NCBI GenBank assembly: GCA_030628905.1
Contig: DAOVQB010000078.1
Location: forward strand, 1 to 18,471
From: DAOVQB01 sp023128935
GTDB taxonomy: Bacteria; Eisenbacteria; RBG-16-71-46; CAIMUX01; WJJG01
Length of the DNA stretch: 18,471 nt
Direction: 5' to 3'
Positions 6,800 through 14,525 of the stretch are shown here, one piece after another. The notes beneath the pieces were generated by a model, which saw only the letters and a list, made by a program, of their open reading frames with translations, made no database searches and had not been told where the DNA came from. Made by a program: the position numbers and the translations under genes. Within the stretch, counting starts at the first letter, position 1; every line of letters begins with the position of its first letter.

Positions 6800-6897
6800 T
6801 CGTGCGAAGCTATCCAGCAAGCCGGGACCATATACTTCATCGCGCGAAGCCATCTAGCGAGCCAGGACCATCTTTTTCATCGCGCGGAACCCATCGG
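6800..6897 (-). repeat. 40-bp tandem repeat spanning the end of the transglutaminase-like gene
   Basis: Units 6800-6839 and 6840-6879 match at 32 of 40 positions, and a third partial unit starts at 6880. On the minus strand the middle unit encodes the protein's last residues (MKKMVLAR) and its TAG stop (6856-6854). The outer unit reads as a decayed copy (MKYMVPA) beyond the stop. Confidence 0.75.
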
Positions 6898-8938
6898 TCC
6901 TCATTTCGTAGAAATACACTCCACTGCCGACTGGATTCCCTCTTTCGTCTTCACCATTCCATGCAACCACGTGCTCGCCCGCCGGCCGGAAGCCATGCGT
7001 CAGTGTTCGCACCTTCTGGCCAGACACATTGTAAACCGTCAAGTCCACTGTGCCTCCGCAGGGCATATCGAACCCGATACGCGTATCCGGATTGAACGGG
7101 TTTGGGGAATTCCAGCGCAAATGAGCTCTCTCCCACTGCTGACCCTCGTCCTCTTGCGCAACGATGTCTCCCGCGTTCACATAGAGCTTCGCCGTAACGT
7201 TCACCTCTTCTGTCATCACTAGGTTGCTTTCATTCGACAATACCGCATACCAATTCTCTGCACTGACCAGCGTGAAACTGACAGCTCCCTCGCTGCTCCC
7301 CTCCGCTATTTCGAACGCGCTGAAAGGCTGCCCTGCAGCATAGCTCGCGTAGTCCCCCTCATCGCAGATGAAGAAGTCAATGTGTCCCGGCGCTGTTCGA
7401 TTAGAGAACTCGTTGCCATCGTCGAAATTCATTCCATAGAGGATCTCTCCCGACACGCCGTACTCCACAACAAGGCAGTATTCATCCAGGGGATTGGATG
7501 GCAGCGTATCGGGCGACACGTCAATCGCCGGCACGGTTCCGGGCAACGTTACATCCCAGTCATAGCACGCGCCCACGGCGGAATTCGTAATCACCGTTGT
7601 CATGCCACTGGGCGGGTAGTTCCCGATAGCGCTCGTGACCTGAGCCATGAAGTTACGGCTGTCTCCCAAGAGGAATTCCCGCTCACCACTCCAGTCCGTC
7701 CAGCCGGCAATGGCCCCCCAGCTCACGCAGGGGCTACTGTATATCTTGATCCTAGCGCCATCCACCGGCACTCCTTCCATGTCCTCCACATTGACTCTCA
7801 GCGTGCAGACTTCTGTGTATCGATCTGTCGTGTCCCAGATGAAGCTGTCACCGCGCCAATTGAAAGTCGCCGCGATGTTCCAACCCCAATTCTCATAGCC
7901 TTCCGGGTAGTCGATGTACGTATTGACAGGCTCCCAGGCAATCCAGCGCCGATCCCAGAATTCGTTTATCTTGTGGTTGTCGCTATACATCACATCAACC
8001 GCCGTGGGGATCAGCGCGGCACGCGCCGCCGCTGACGTGAGATACGAGTGCACGCTGCAGGTTCCGATGTGCTGCCTGTAGATCCGTACGGGCTGGTCGT
8101 GGTGCGGATAGGACTGGAAAGTCATCACATCCTGCATCCACTGCGTTAGGGCTCCCACGGCTCCATTGTCCACCGTGTTCTGCTGGCTCTTCCACAGGAC
8201 TGCGCAGGTGTCCAAGCACGCTCGCAAGAGCGGGTAGCCCGCATCACTGTGGTTCATGAGAAAGTCCCGCCAGAAGACGCCCGTGGGCGGCGCCGCTGGG
8301 CCGCCGGTATTTGGATTGATGTAGTTGGGCACCTCCTTGTGCAGTTTCGGGTGCACGATGTACCAGTAGTAGTGATCGCGCGGCAGCTCGATCTCCACCA
8401 CGCTTTCCCCTTCCTCCACCTGATAGACTGCCGTCGAGTAGTAGTCGCCCCCGTTCTCGTAGTCGACGATCTCCACGTATGGCAGAAATGCATCAATGGC
8501 ATAGAGGGATTCAACGTTCTCCACAAGCACGTCCGGGTTCATCCAGGAACTGAGCGTCTGTGGGGCCAGGTGCGCCACTTCAAAGCAGATTTCATCCACG
8601 TACGGATCTACGGCATCCATGATCATGCCGGCATATAGATCCTGATACGTGTCCCCAAGGCGGCGGAAGTTGTCTCGCAGATCCATGCGGAGCCAGTCGG
8701 GTGCAACCTCCAGCGCCGCCAGCGCGTCCGCTGTAAGATTCTCCGCTGGCAGGCTCACATTCAGGGAGCCGGCCGTATAGCGGACCGTCACGACGCACTG
8801 CTCCCCGGCCGGAATCAATTGAGCAAATGAGCTAGAATCAACCAAGGCCCATTCCGCAGATGCCGTACCCACAGCTCCGATGCAGACTGCTGTCATCCAG
8901 ACTGCTAGAACCCCCAAGGGCTGCGTTTTGCATTTCAC
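6854..8938 (-). CDS. Secreted transglutaminase-like protein with C-terminal FlgD-like sorting domain
   Basis: 694 aa. I chose the GTG at 8938 because GGGAGG (8952-8947) lies 8 nt upstream; the open frame's earlier GTG (8947) overlaps that site. Residues 1-28 form a signal peptide ending TASA. A transglutaminase-like core is suggested by GTCSVHSYL (Cys294) and DNHKINEFW (His322) followed by WIAWEPVNTY. The usual third residue is Asp in a D-P-T context; here Glu336 occupies it, so catalysis is uncertain. Roughly 380-460 looks like a beta-rich carboxypeptidase-regulatory-like module. The end (about 608-694) is a FlgD-Ig/type IX-like sorting domain with SPNPFNPDTRI, VYNVSGQKVRTL, GSGVYFYEM and a basic tail. 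Likely exported and surface-attached or released. It lies 232 bp downstream of the caspase-like peptidase gene, same strand, possibly co-expressed. Confidence 0.8.
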   Translation of the reverse strand: MKCKTQPLGVLAVWMTAVCIGAVGTASAEWALVDSSSFAQLIPAGEQCVVTVRYTAGSLNVSLPAENLTADALAALEVAPDWLRMDLRDNFRRLGDTYQDLYAGMIMDAVDPYVDEICFEVAHLAPQTLSSWMNPDVLVENVESLYAIDAFLPYVEIVDYENGGDYYSTAVYQVEEGESVVEIELPRDHYYWYIVHPKLHKEVPNYINPNTGGPAAPPTGVFWRDFLMNHSDAGYPLLRACLDTCAVLWKSQQNTVDNGAVGALTQWMQDVMTFQSYPHHDQPVRIYRQHIGTCSVHSYLTSAAARAALIPTAVDVMYSDNHKINEFWDRRWIAWEPVNTYIDYPEGYENWGWNIAATFNWRGDSFIWDTTDRYTEVCTLRVNVEDMEGVPVDGARIKIYSSPCVSWGAIAGWTDWSGEREFLLGDSRNFMAQVTSAIGNYPPSGMTTVITNSAVGACYDWDVTLPGTVPAIDVSPDTLPSNPLDEYCLVVEYGVSGEILYGMNFDDGNEFSNRTAPGHIDFFICDEGDYASYAAGQPFSAFEIAEGSSEGAVSFTLVSAENWYAVLSNESNLVMTEEVNVTAKLYVNAGDIVAQEDEGQQWERAHLRWNSPNPFNPDTRIGFDMPCGGTVDLTVYNVSGQKVRTLTHGFRPAGEHVVAWNGEDERGNPVGSGVYFYEMRTDGFRAMKKMVLAR

Positions 8939-8972
8939 GACCAACACCTCCCTGATCCTTACTCAAGATGCA

Positions 8973-9010
8973 GCCAGAGCGGAAGTATGTCGCCATGCTT
9001 CCACTCTGGC
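8973..9010 (-). promoter_or_regulatory. Intergenic mRNA hairpin upstream of the transglutaminase-like gene
   Basis: The arms 8973-8985 (GCCAGAGCGGAAG) and 8998-9010 (CTTCCACTCTGGC) pair at 12 of 13 positions around a 12-nt loop. No T-run follows on the minus strand, so it is not a canonical terminator. It lies 35 nt before the ribosome binding site of the downstream gene, which fits an RNA-stabilising hairpin, an attenuator or a protein-binding site. Confidence 0.55.
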
Positions 9011-9052
9011 CTCCCGCATTGCCCCATACGCCCATCACTGCACTGGCGCTCG

Positions 9053-9067
9053 GCACAGGCGCTGCCA
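9053..9067 (-). promoter_or_regulatory. Weak sigma-54-like (-24/-12) promoter candidate
   Basis: On the minus strand TGGCA, seven bases, then TGC gives the GG-N10-GC spacing of sigma-54 promoters. The first five and last three bases match the consensus TGGCACG-N4-TTGC, and three core positions are mismatched. It is in the right place, about 115 bp before the GTG start, and a sigma-54 activator is encoded in this window. A chance match in GC-rich DNA is quite possible. Confidence 0.2.
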
Positions 9068-9170
9068 AGCCTGGCCGCGACCGCCCGATCGAAAGACTAG
9101 AGGTCCAGCGCGTCCGCGGCATCAAGCTGCCTGGGTCATTGGCCCCACAGGTATCTTGCTCCGCGATTCC

Positions 9171-10925
9171 CTATTTGAGGACCACGCACCTCCTCGTCTC
9201 GCTCCCTGCGCCGGCACTGAGGCGATAGAAATACAGGCCCGACCCTATGTCCCCCGTCTCCCAGACCGCGGAATGGTCTCCGCCGTCTTGGACTTCATCG
9301 ACGAGGCTCTCGACCAACTTACCGGTAACGTCATAAACCTGGAGGGATACCCTGCAGCGCTGGGGCAGCGTGTAGGCTATCTGCGCCGCCGAGCCAATTG
9401 GATTCGGGCGGTTCTGTTGAAGCACCGCGTGACCAATCCCCAACCCGGTGTCGGGCTCATCATCAATGCCGCTCACATTAGGCTCACAGATAAACACGAC
9501 CTCGCGCGTCTCGCCTTCCGCCAATGGCGCCTGACCCTGATGCCAGACATACATCAGAGCGAAGTTCTCCGTAACGACAACTGCCATCGCGTTCGTATTG
9601 AGAATCGTGACGCCCTCTGCCCGGAAGGGGAGTATTACTGCCGGATGACGCTCCCCCCACTTGCTCGTGTATCCTGGACTTCCCTCTCGATTCATGGTCA
9701 TTCTGAAAGTGACCGTATCTTGTGCGCCACCGTGGGTAACAGTGAGTGCGGTTGAGAAGAGAGGCTCCCGGAAGATGCCCTCCTGCGACATGACGACCTG
9801 CATCCCCGGATCCCCATATAGGGCTGATCCGTTCAGGTCGGGCGGACTCGCACCTGGAGTGCTATTGACCTGGTCGAAGCGCAGCGCCTGGTTGGCAAGG
9901 AAGTACGCTTCCGCCCAGGTGTAATTCCTGGCCACTCTGTAGAAGTACGCCTTCGTTCCGCCATGCTGGTGGCAGGTAGCGCCTTCGGCGATGACATAGC
10001 CCGTGTACTGGTATGCACCGGCTGTGTGAATCCAGCATGGAGCCATGCAGCCGCCGTGGATGATCTTGCCGATGTAGCAATTCCCTAAGCCAAAAAAGAT
10101 CTTGGGGTTGGTGGAATTGATATTGATGTTTGCTCCAGAGTACGGATCGCCGTACGCCTGGCCATTGCTGGAACGGAAATATCCTTCGAGACCTGATGTT
10201 GGATAGTGCAACTGCCATTGATTGTAGTTGCCGTGCCCGCTCGTATAGAAGATGTCTACCGGGTCATAGCCGAGTACGTCGATCCCTTCGTTGATCATCG
10301 TAACTAGCCATTCCGTCCTATCCGTGGGACCATCATAGAATGTGACCGGATCAGGAGAGTCAGGGTATTTGATGCTGTATTGACAATAGGTGGCCTCGTA
10401 CGTACGGATTCCCTGTGTATAGTAATCCAAATCACAAGAGCCGGTTCCGCCGAGGACTGTCTTCACCTCAAATCCAGTAGGGCCGGTGACAAGATTCAGG
10501 GCATCTTGTGCATCGAAGCCAGTGATGATGCCCCAGATCGCGTCGCCATAGGTGTCGGGATCGAGGATTCTCACAATGGGCCACACGCTGCTCTGCACGA
10601 AACTCGGGGACGCGGTTGGAACGTCACACACGAACCCGATGTGTGTTGGCTGGTATGCCGTCAAGTCAGCAAGCACATCATAGAGAGAGCTGGTCCAGAT
10701 GAACAGCTCACTATCGTAGCGCGCCAGAAGCGCATCGGCTACCAGACGCCAGTCGGGATCATCGTAGGTTGATTGCTTGATCACCACCGCATAGGCCCGC
10801 GGCAGTTCCCGGCCCAATTCCAGGCCTTCGGTCTCACAACTGCCGGGTGACGCCTGTAGATACGCAGGCCAAACGCACAACAGGCAAAGCATGAGGATCT
10901 GGGAGCAAACGCATGCAGTTCTCAT
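9171..10925 (-). CDS. Secreted caspase-fold (gingipain/C25-like) cysteine peptidase with sorting domain
   Basis: 584 aa. Signal peptide residues 1-25 (hydrophobic stretch ILMLCLLCVWPAYL, cut near LQA-S). The core resembles clan CD peptidases: a catalytic His in DIFYTSGHGN (His231) and a catalytic Cys in FFGLGNCYIGKI (Cys283), spaced as in gingipain-type C25 enzymes, then ALYGDPGMQV (368-377), a motif common near the end of C25-like domains. A beta-rich domain follows (about 390-485). A C-terminal sorting domain closes it: QNRPNPIGSAAQIAYTL, VYDVTGKLVESL, GSGLYFYRL and the end RRCVVLK. The ATG at 10925 has GGAGGA 5 nt upstream. No long inhibitory propeptide is obvious. Cleavage specificity cannot be read from the sequence. 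Same strand and same tail type as the transglutaminase-like gene downstream. Confidence 0.85.
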   Translation of the reverse strand: MRTACVCSQILMLCLLCVWPAYLQASPGSCETEGLELGRELPRAYAVVIKQSTYDDPDWRLVADALLARYDSELFIWTSSLYDVLADLTAYQPTHIGFVCDVPTASPSFVQSSVWPIVRILDPDTYGDAIWGIITGFDAQDALNLVTGPTGFEVKTVLGGTGSCDLDYYTQGIRTYEATYCQYSIKYPDSPDPVTFYDGPTDRTEWLVTMINEGIDVLGYDPVDIFYTSGHGNYNQWQLHYPTSGLEGYFRSSNGQAYGDPYSGANININSTNPKIFFGLGNCYIGKIIHGGCMAPCWIHTAGAYQYTGYVIAEGATCHQHGGTKAYFYRVARNYTWAEAYFLANQALRFDQVNSTPGASPPDLNGSALYGDPGMQVVMSQEGIFREPLFSTALTVTHGGAQDTVTFRMTMNREGSPGYTSKWGERHPAVILPFRAEGVTILNTNAMAVVVTENFALMYVWHQGQAPLAEGETREVVFICEPNVSGIDDEPDTGLGIGHAVLQQNRPNPIGSAAQIAYTLPQRCRVSLQVYDVTGKLVESLVDEVQDGGDHSAVWETGDIGSGLYFYRLSAGAGSETRRCVVLK

Positions 10926-11021
10926 CTACTTCCTCCTTGGTTGCATTGAAGGGCTACAGGGAGCCGCGCCCGCGCCATGTCGGAGTCGGGAAGACATGAC
11001 CACGCTGGCCAACTGTGGATC

Positions 11022-11030
11022 ATTGTAGCA
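11022..11030 (-). promoter_or_regulatory. Extended -10 promoter candidate for the secreted peptidase gene
   Basis: Minus strand TGC-TACAAT (11030-11022) is an extended -10 element with five of six -10 matches. No good -35 is present at 17 nt. TTGACT occurs further upstream but lacks a matching -10. The predicted leader is about 90 nt. Confidence 0.4.
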
Positions 11031-11173
11031 AAGACGCGCTGCGAAAAGAATCGATGAATGTTGCACGCTCAGCCAAGAGTCAAACAACTGTCACTGGGTC
11101 TTGCGCCTCATTGTTGAGCGTGGTAAGATCGAGATGGAAATAAGCTATTTCAATCGCATTCCGTGTCTCCAAT

Positions 11174-11202
11174 AAAAAAGCATGCCATCCCCCCTGGAAG
11201 GC
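11174..11202 (-). terminator. Weak rho-independent terminator candidate after the histidine kinase
   Basis: On the minus strand a 7-bp stem with one mismatch (11202-11196 with 11190-11184) and a 5-nt loop is followed after four bases by six T (11179-11174). The 4-nt gap and the mismatch weaken the call. Confidence 0.35.
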
Positions 11203-11291
11203 CCCGCAGTATACCGGCCAAGCAACACTTACCGACTGGGTCAAGCGCTGTGGAGGGTTCATCCAAGGGAGCGTGGTGACGCTAGATGTGG

Positions 11292-14168
11292 CTATGAAGC
11301 CTGTCGCCGGGGTTCGTCGTCCTCGGCGCCAGAGTGCCCTTCATCGGAGCCCTGCTCGTGGCCTTGCTCGGAGCCTTGCTCGAAGCCACGCTCGGGGCCT
11401 TGCTCGGAGATCGATATGTGCTTCTCGGCATCCCCGGCCCTGGTCCGGGACGCAGAAGGTAATTGCTCCTCGATGGCCGCCGCGAGACCCTCCGCGTCAA
11501 TCGGCTTGGTCACATAGCCGTCCATGCCTGCATCGAGGCATTTTTCTCGATCCCCCTTCATGGCGTGCGCAGTCATGGCAATGATTGGCACATCGTGGCT
11601 GAGCACCTTGGATTGAGGGTCGCGGATGACCTTGGTTGCCTCAAAGCCATCCATCTCGGGCATCTGAATGTCCATCAAGACGACGTCGTAGGAGTCCCTC
11701 TCGAGTTCCTGAAGCGCCTTGAGACCGTTGGATGCCGTATCTACGTAGTGGCCCATGCGCTTGAGTACACGCAGAGCCACCATCTGATTGACCGCATTGT
11801 CTTCGACAAGCAGAATCCGGGGCCGGCGTCTTTTGCCCTCGGCCAGCGTGTTCCGGGGCACAAGCGGCTGCTGCGCTCCCTCGCGTTGCTCTGTGGCTCC
11901 ATCCCGAACCGCAACCAAACAGTCGTAGATCTCCATCATCTTGACCGGTTTGGTGAGATAGCCCGCGAAGCCGGATGCATGGATCCGTGCCGCATCCCCG
12001 CGGCGGTCTGCAGAGGTCAGCATGACGAGCACCGTGTCACGCACCGCGGGATCGGCCTTGATCGCCCTGCCCAGCATTTCACCATCGGTGCCGGGCATCT
12101 GCATATCGAGCAGCGCCAAGCAGAACGGATCGCCTGCGGCGGCCGCATCTCTCAGCAGGGACAGGGCCTGCTCCGCATCCGGCGCCTCGGCGTGGCGGCA
12201 GCCCCACGACTCAAGGTAGGCACACGCGATCTTCCGGTTGGTCGCGTTGTCATCAACCACGATCACACGTTGCCCTCGGAGATCCCTGCGGATAGGGACT
12301 AGCGTCGCTTGTCCCTCCAGTTGCCTCTCGAATGTGAGCGTGAACCAGAAGGTCGAACCCTTGCCCTCCTTGCTTTCTATTTCCAACTCGCCACCCATCA
12401 GCTCAATCAGCTGCTTGCAGATAGCTAGCCCTAAGCCGGTCCCGCCATACCTGCGCGTTGTGGAGGCATCGACCTGCGAGAAGGACTGGAAGATCCGCTC
12501 AAGCCTATCCTTCGGAATGCCAATGCCTGTGTCCGTGACCGTGAAGCGCACCGTTGCGTGTGTGTCAGTCATCTTCTCAGGCAAGGCGCGCAGGATGACT
12601 TCCCCCCTCTTTGTGAACTTCACGGCATTGTTCAACAGATTGGCGAGGACCTGGCGCAACCGGCCAGGATCTCCCCGCAGAAGCTGCGGCACATCGGGAT
12701 GCACCAGACACCCCAATTCGACGCCTTTGGCTTCCGCCTGTATGGCCACCATACCCGCAACCGTCTCTACGGCGGTGGCCAGATCAAAGTCGATGACCTC
12801 GAGGTCGAGCTTACCCGCCTCGATCTTCGAGAAATCGAGGATGTCGTTAATCAACCCCAGGAGTGACTCCGCGCAATTCGCCACTGTCTGCGCGCATTGG
12901 CGCTGCTCAGCACCGAGGTCTGTGTCGAGCAGCACATCCGTCATCCCAATGATTCCGTTCATCGGTGTGCGGATCTCATGGCTCATGTTGGCGAGGAACT
13001 GGCCCTTGATTTGGCTGGCCTCTTCAGCGGCTTCCAGGGCCACCTCGCGTTCGCGCTCCGCGCGCTTGCGCTCGGCCAACTCCTCCCTCTGCAACGATAC
13101 CGCCCTCCGCAGCCTTTTGTTCAGCCGCGAGACATAGAGAGTGACTAGAACGATCAGGACTATCAGAATGGCAACCCCTAGGACCCAGCGCCAATGCTGG
13201 TGGATGCTTTCCCGGAGAGTCACCTTGCCATAGTCCTTATAGGGGCCCATGCGGAGCTCTCTCAGGCAGTTGTGGACCGGCTGGTAGTTCTGCGGAACCG
13301 TCCAACCAGCGCATCTCGCGGCCCTCGCGGCCGGGCTGTGGGGAGGCATGCTCAGCAGAGCAGCGGCAACCTTCTCTGCAACTTCGTCGGCGGCTTGGTG
13401 GACCTTGGCCAGCGGCCATTCCGGGTATGTGCGCGTAGAGCCAACGAAAGGCATACCCGCGTCACCCCAGTCACGTTTGTTGATCACCGCGAAGTCGTGC
13501 AAGCAGATCTTGCCTTCCATCGCCATGCGCTCGAGCGTATCAGTCCGAACAGAGCCGGCGTCGACTTTGCCGTCTCGTACGGCATAGACAACCGCGTCAT
13601 GGGTGCCACCGAAGCTCAAACTGGCAAAGTCGTGGTATGGACATATCCCGCGCTCCTGAAACTCCCTCCAGGAAGCATGCCAGCCCCCGAATGAGTTTCC
13701 AGCGGGAGCCATGAAGGCCTTGCCTTTGAGATCTTGGATTCCATCGATGTCTATGCGCTCAGACCTGCGGAAGATGACCCCGCCATAGACAGTGCACACC
13801 TTGCCCAGGCGCAGGTTCTTCAATGTCACAATTCGGCGAGCGCCATAAAGTATTTCAAGCTCCACGTAGAAGGCGGGATTGGCCAGGACGAAATCGATCT
13901 CATTGCGCTCAGTCGCAGGACATACATCGTCAAAACCGAGAGGCACAATCATGAAGGAGCAATCGGGGATTTCGCTCGTCAGATATTCCGCGGTGGGTCC
14001 CCATTTCTCCAAGCATTTCTCGGGACCGCGTTTGGCCAGCACACCAATGGTGAAGGGCTGAGAGACCTCCTGCGCCCAGGATATCCCTCCAAGACAAGGC
14101 AGAAACATGCCCAACAGCAGAAATATGCTGGCTAGGAATCGCGGCTGCCTTTGGCGCAAGTGGTACAC
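11292..14168 (-). CDS. Hybrid sensor histidine kinase: PhnD-like sensor, HisKA-HATPase, two receiver domains
   Basis: 958 aa. I chose the GTG at 14168 because GGGAGGGG (14184-14177) is 8 nt upstream and a signal peptide then begins at once (FLASIFLLLGMFLPCLGG, cut near SWAQ). An alternative open-frame TTG at 14252 would bury that peptide. Order: a periplasmic PhnD/solute-binding-like domain (about 38-310, with FTIGVLAKRGPEKCLEKWGP and DFVLANPAFY), a membrane segment (327-347), a coiled-coil (350-385), HisKA with phospho-acceptor His397 in MSHEIRTPMNG, HATPase (N-box NLLNNAVKFTKRG, DTGIGIP, GGTGLGLAI), receiver 1 (Asp688 in LLDMQMPG), receiver 2 (Asp833 in LMDIQMPEMDG), and a Glu/Gln/Gly repeat tail. 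There is no HPt or output domain, so a separate phosphotransfer partner must exist elsewhere. PhnD-like sensors are known in TtrS-type kinases; the ligand here is unknown. Divergent from the propeller gene. Confidence 0.93.
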   Translation of the reverse strand: MYHLRQRQPRFLASIFLLLGMFLPCLGGISWAQEVSQPFTIGVLAKRGPEKCLEKWGPTAEYLTSEIPDCSFMIVPLGFDDVCPATERNEIDFVLANPAFYVELEILYGARRIVTLKNLRLGKVCTVYGGVIFRRSERIDIDGIQDLKGKAFMAPAGNSFGGWHASWREFQERGICPYHDFASLSFGGTHDAVVYAVRDGKVDAGSVRTDTLERMAMEGKICLHDFAVINKRDWGDAGMPFVGSTRTYPEWPLAKVHQAADEVAEKVAAALLSMPPHSPAARAARCAGWTVPQNYQPVHNCLRELRMGPYKDYGKVTLRESIHQHWRWVLGVAILIVLIVLVTLYVSRLNKRLRRAVSLQREELAERKRAEREREVALEAAEEASQIKGQFLANMSHEIRTPMNGIIGMTDVLLDTDLGAEQRQCAQTVANCAESLLGLINDILDFSKIEAGKLDLEVIDFDLATAVETVAGMVAIQAEAKGVELGCLVHPDVPQLLRGDPGRLRQVLANLLNNAVKFTKRGEVILRALPEKMTDTHATVRFTVTDTGIGIPKDRLERIFQSFSQVDASTTRRYGGTGLGLAICKQLIELMGGELEIESKEGKGSTFWFTLTFERQLEGQATLVPIRRDLRGQRVIVVDDNATNRKIACAYLESWGCRHAEAPDAEQALSLLRDAAAAGDPFCLALLDMQMPGTDGEMLGRAIKADPAVRDTVLVMLTSADRRGDAARIHASGFAGYLTKPVKMMEIYDCLVAVRDGATEQREGAQQPLVPRNTLAEGKRRRPRILLVEDNAVNQMVALRVLKRMGHYVDTASNGLKALQELERDSYDVVLMDIQMPEMDGFEATKVIRDPQSKVLSHDVPIIAMTAHAMKGDREKCLDAGMDGYVTKPIDAEGLAAAIEEQLPSASRTRAGDAEKHISISEQGPERGFEQGSEQGHEQGSDEGHSGAEDDEPRRQAS
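11337..11408 (-). repeat. 12-bp in-frame repeat in the kinase C-terminal tail
   Basis: Six consecutive four-residue units (residues 921-944) of the form x-E-Q-G (SEQG, PERG, FEQG, SEQG, HEQG, SDEG) are encoded by diverged 12-bp repeats just before the stop. Confidence 0.8.
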
Positions 14169-14256
14169 CTCTCCAACCCCTCCCGGCGCAGGCTGATCTT
14201 GTTCTTGAATCCCAGATTCCCGTGCATGTGAATCAATCGGTCCGAAGTGCAACTAT

Positions 14257-14312
14257 ATGTAGCGATCTGGATGTAGCGATCTGGAGGTAGCCATCTGGAT
14301 GTGGCCATCTGG
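14257..14312. repeat. Four tandem 14-bp repeats upstream of the histidine kinase
   Basis: Units 14257-14270 and 14271-14284 are identical (ATGTAGCGATCTGG). Units 14285-14298 and 14299-14312 each differ at two positions (AGGTAGCCATCTGG, ATGTGGCCATCTGG). The array lies about 90-145 bp before the kinase start. A TATAGT sequence (minus strand, about 14253-14258) touches its edge, so it could be an operator array over or near the kinase promoter. Confidence 0.85.
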
Positions 14313-14399
14313 CGAGAACATGGCTGCCGGGTTTGCCATGCGGCCCCGGGGTCCACATGGGCCTTCAACCTCTCCGGCTCGCGGAGAACGGGAACTCTG

Positions 14400-14408
14400 T
14401 GCTAGAAT
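14400..14408 (+). promoter_or_regulatory. Extended -10 promoter candidate for the propeller gene
   Basis: TGC-TAGAAT (TG 14400-14401, TAGAAT 14403-14408) gives a predicted start near 14415. No clear -35 is present. The leader would be about 110 nt. Confidence 0.45.
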
Positions 14409-14416
14409 GAGATTTG

Positions 14417-14440
14417 ATCTCTCTCATGCGCGAGAGAGAT
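14417..14440 (+). promoter_or_regulatory. Perfect inverted repeat at the predicted transcription start
   Basis: ATCTCTCTC (14417-14425), six bases, then GAGAGAGAT (14432-14440): a perfect 9-bp palindrome just downstream of the -10. It is either an operator or a 5' end hairpin in the mRNA. Confidence 0.55.
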
Positions 14441-14525
14441 GCACCGGACTGGGAGGGCGCGAAAACCAGTGAGAGACGCCCGTGGGAAAGAAGGCCACGA
14501 CGGACCTGGCGAAAGGCGGCAGTAG

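Larger units (their letters stand above)
10926..11291. other. Region between peptidase and kinase genes, no gene
   Basis: 366 bp. It contains a promoter candidate for the peptidase gene (11022-11030) and a weak terminator candidate after the kinase gene (11174-11202). A 60-codon open frame on the minus strand (11262-11080) has no ribosome binding site or recognisable motif, and I do not consider it a gene. Confidence 0.5.
14169..14525. other. Divergent control region between kinase and propeller genes
   Basis: 357 bp with no gene. From left to right it holds the kinase ribosome binding site, a four-unit 14-bp repeat (14257-14312), a plus-strand extended -10 (14400-14408), a perfect 9-bp inverted repeat (14417-14440) and the leader of the propeller gene. 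Confidence 0.6.

Noticed and set aside
8880..9755. Plus-strand open frame of 291 codons across the two secreted-protein genes
   Set aside because: It crosses from one gene's start to the next gene's C-terminal domain on the opposite strand and has no recognisable motif.
11080..11262. 60-codon minus-strand open frame in the gap after the kinase gene
   Set aside because: No ribosome binding site, no motif, and it overlaps the terminator candidate.
11463..13148. Several long plus-strand open frames opposite the histidine kinase
   Set aside because: They overlap one another and lie antisense to conserved kinase and receiver motifs. No family resemblance is visible.
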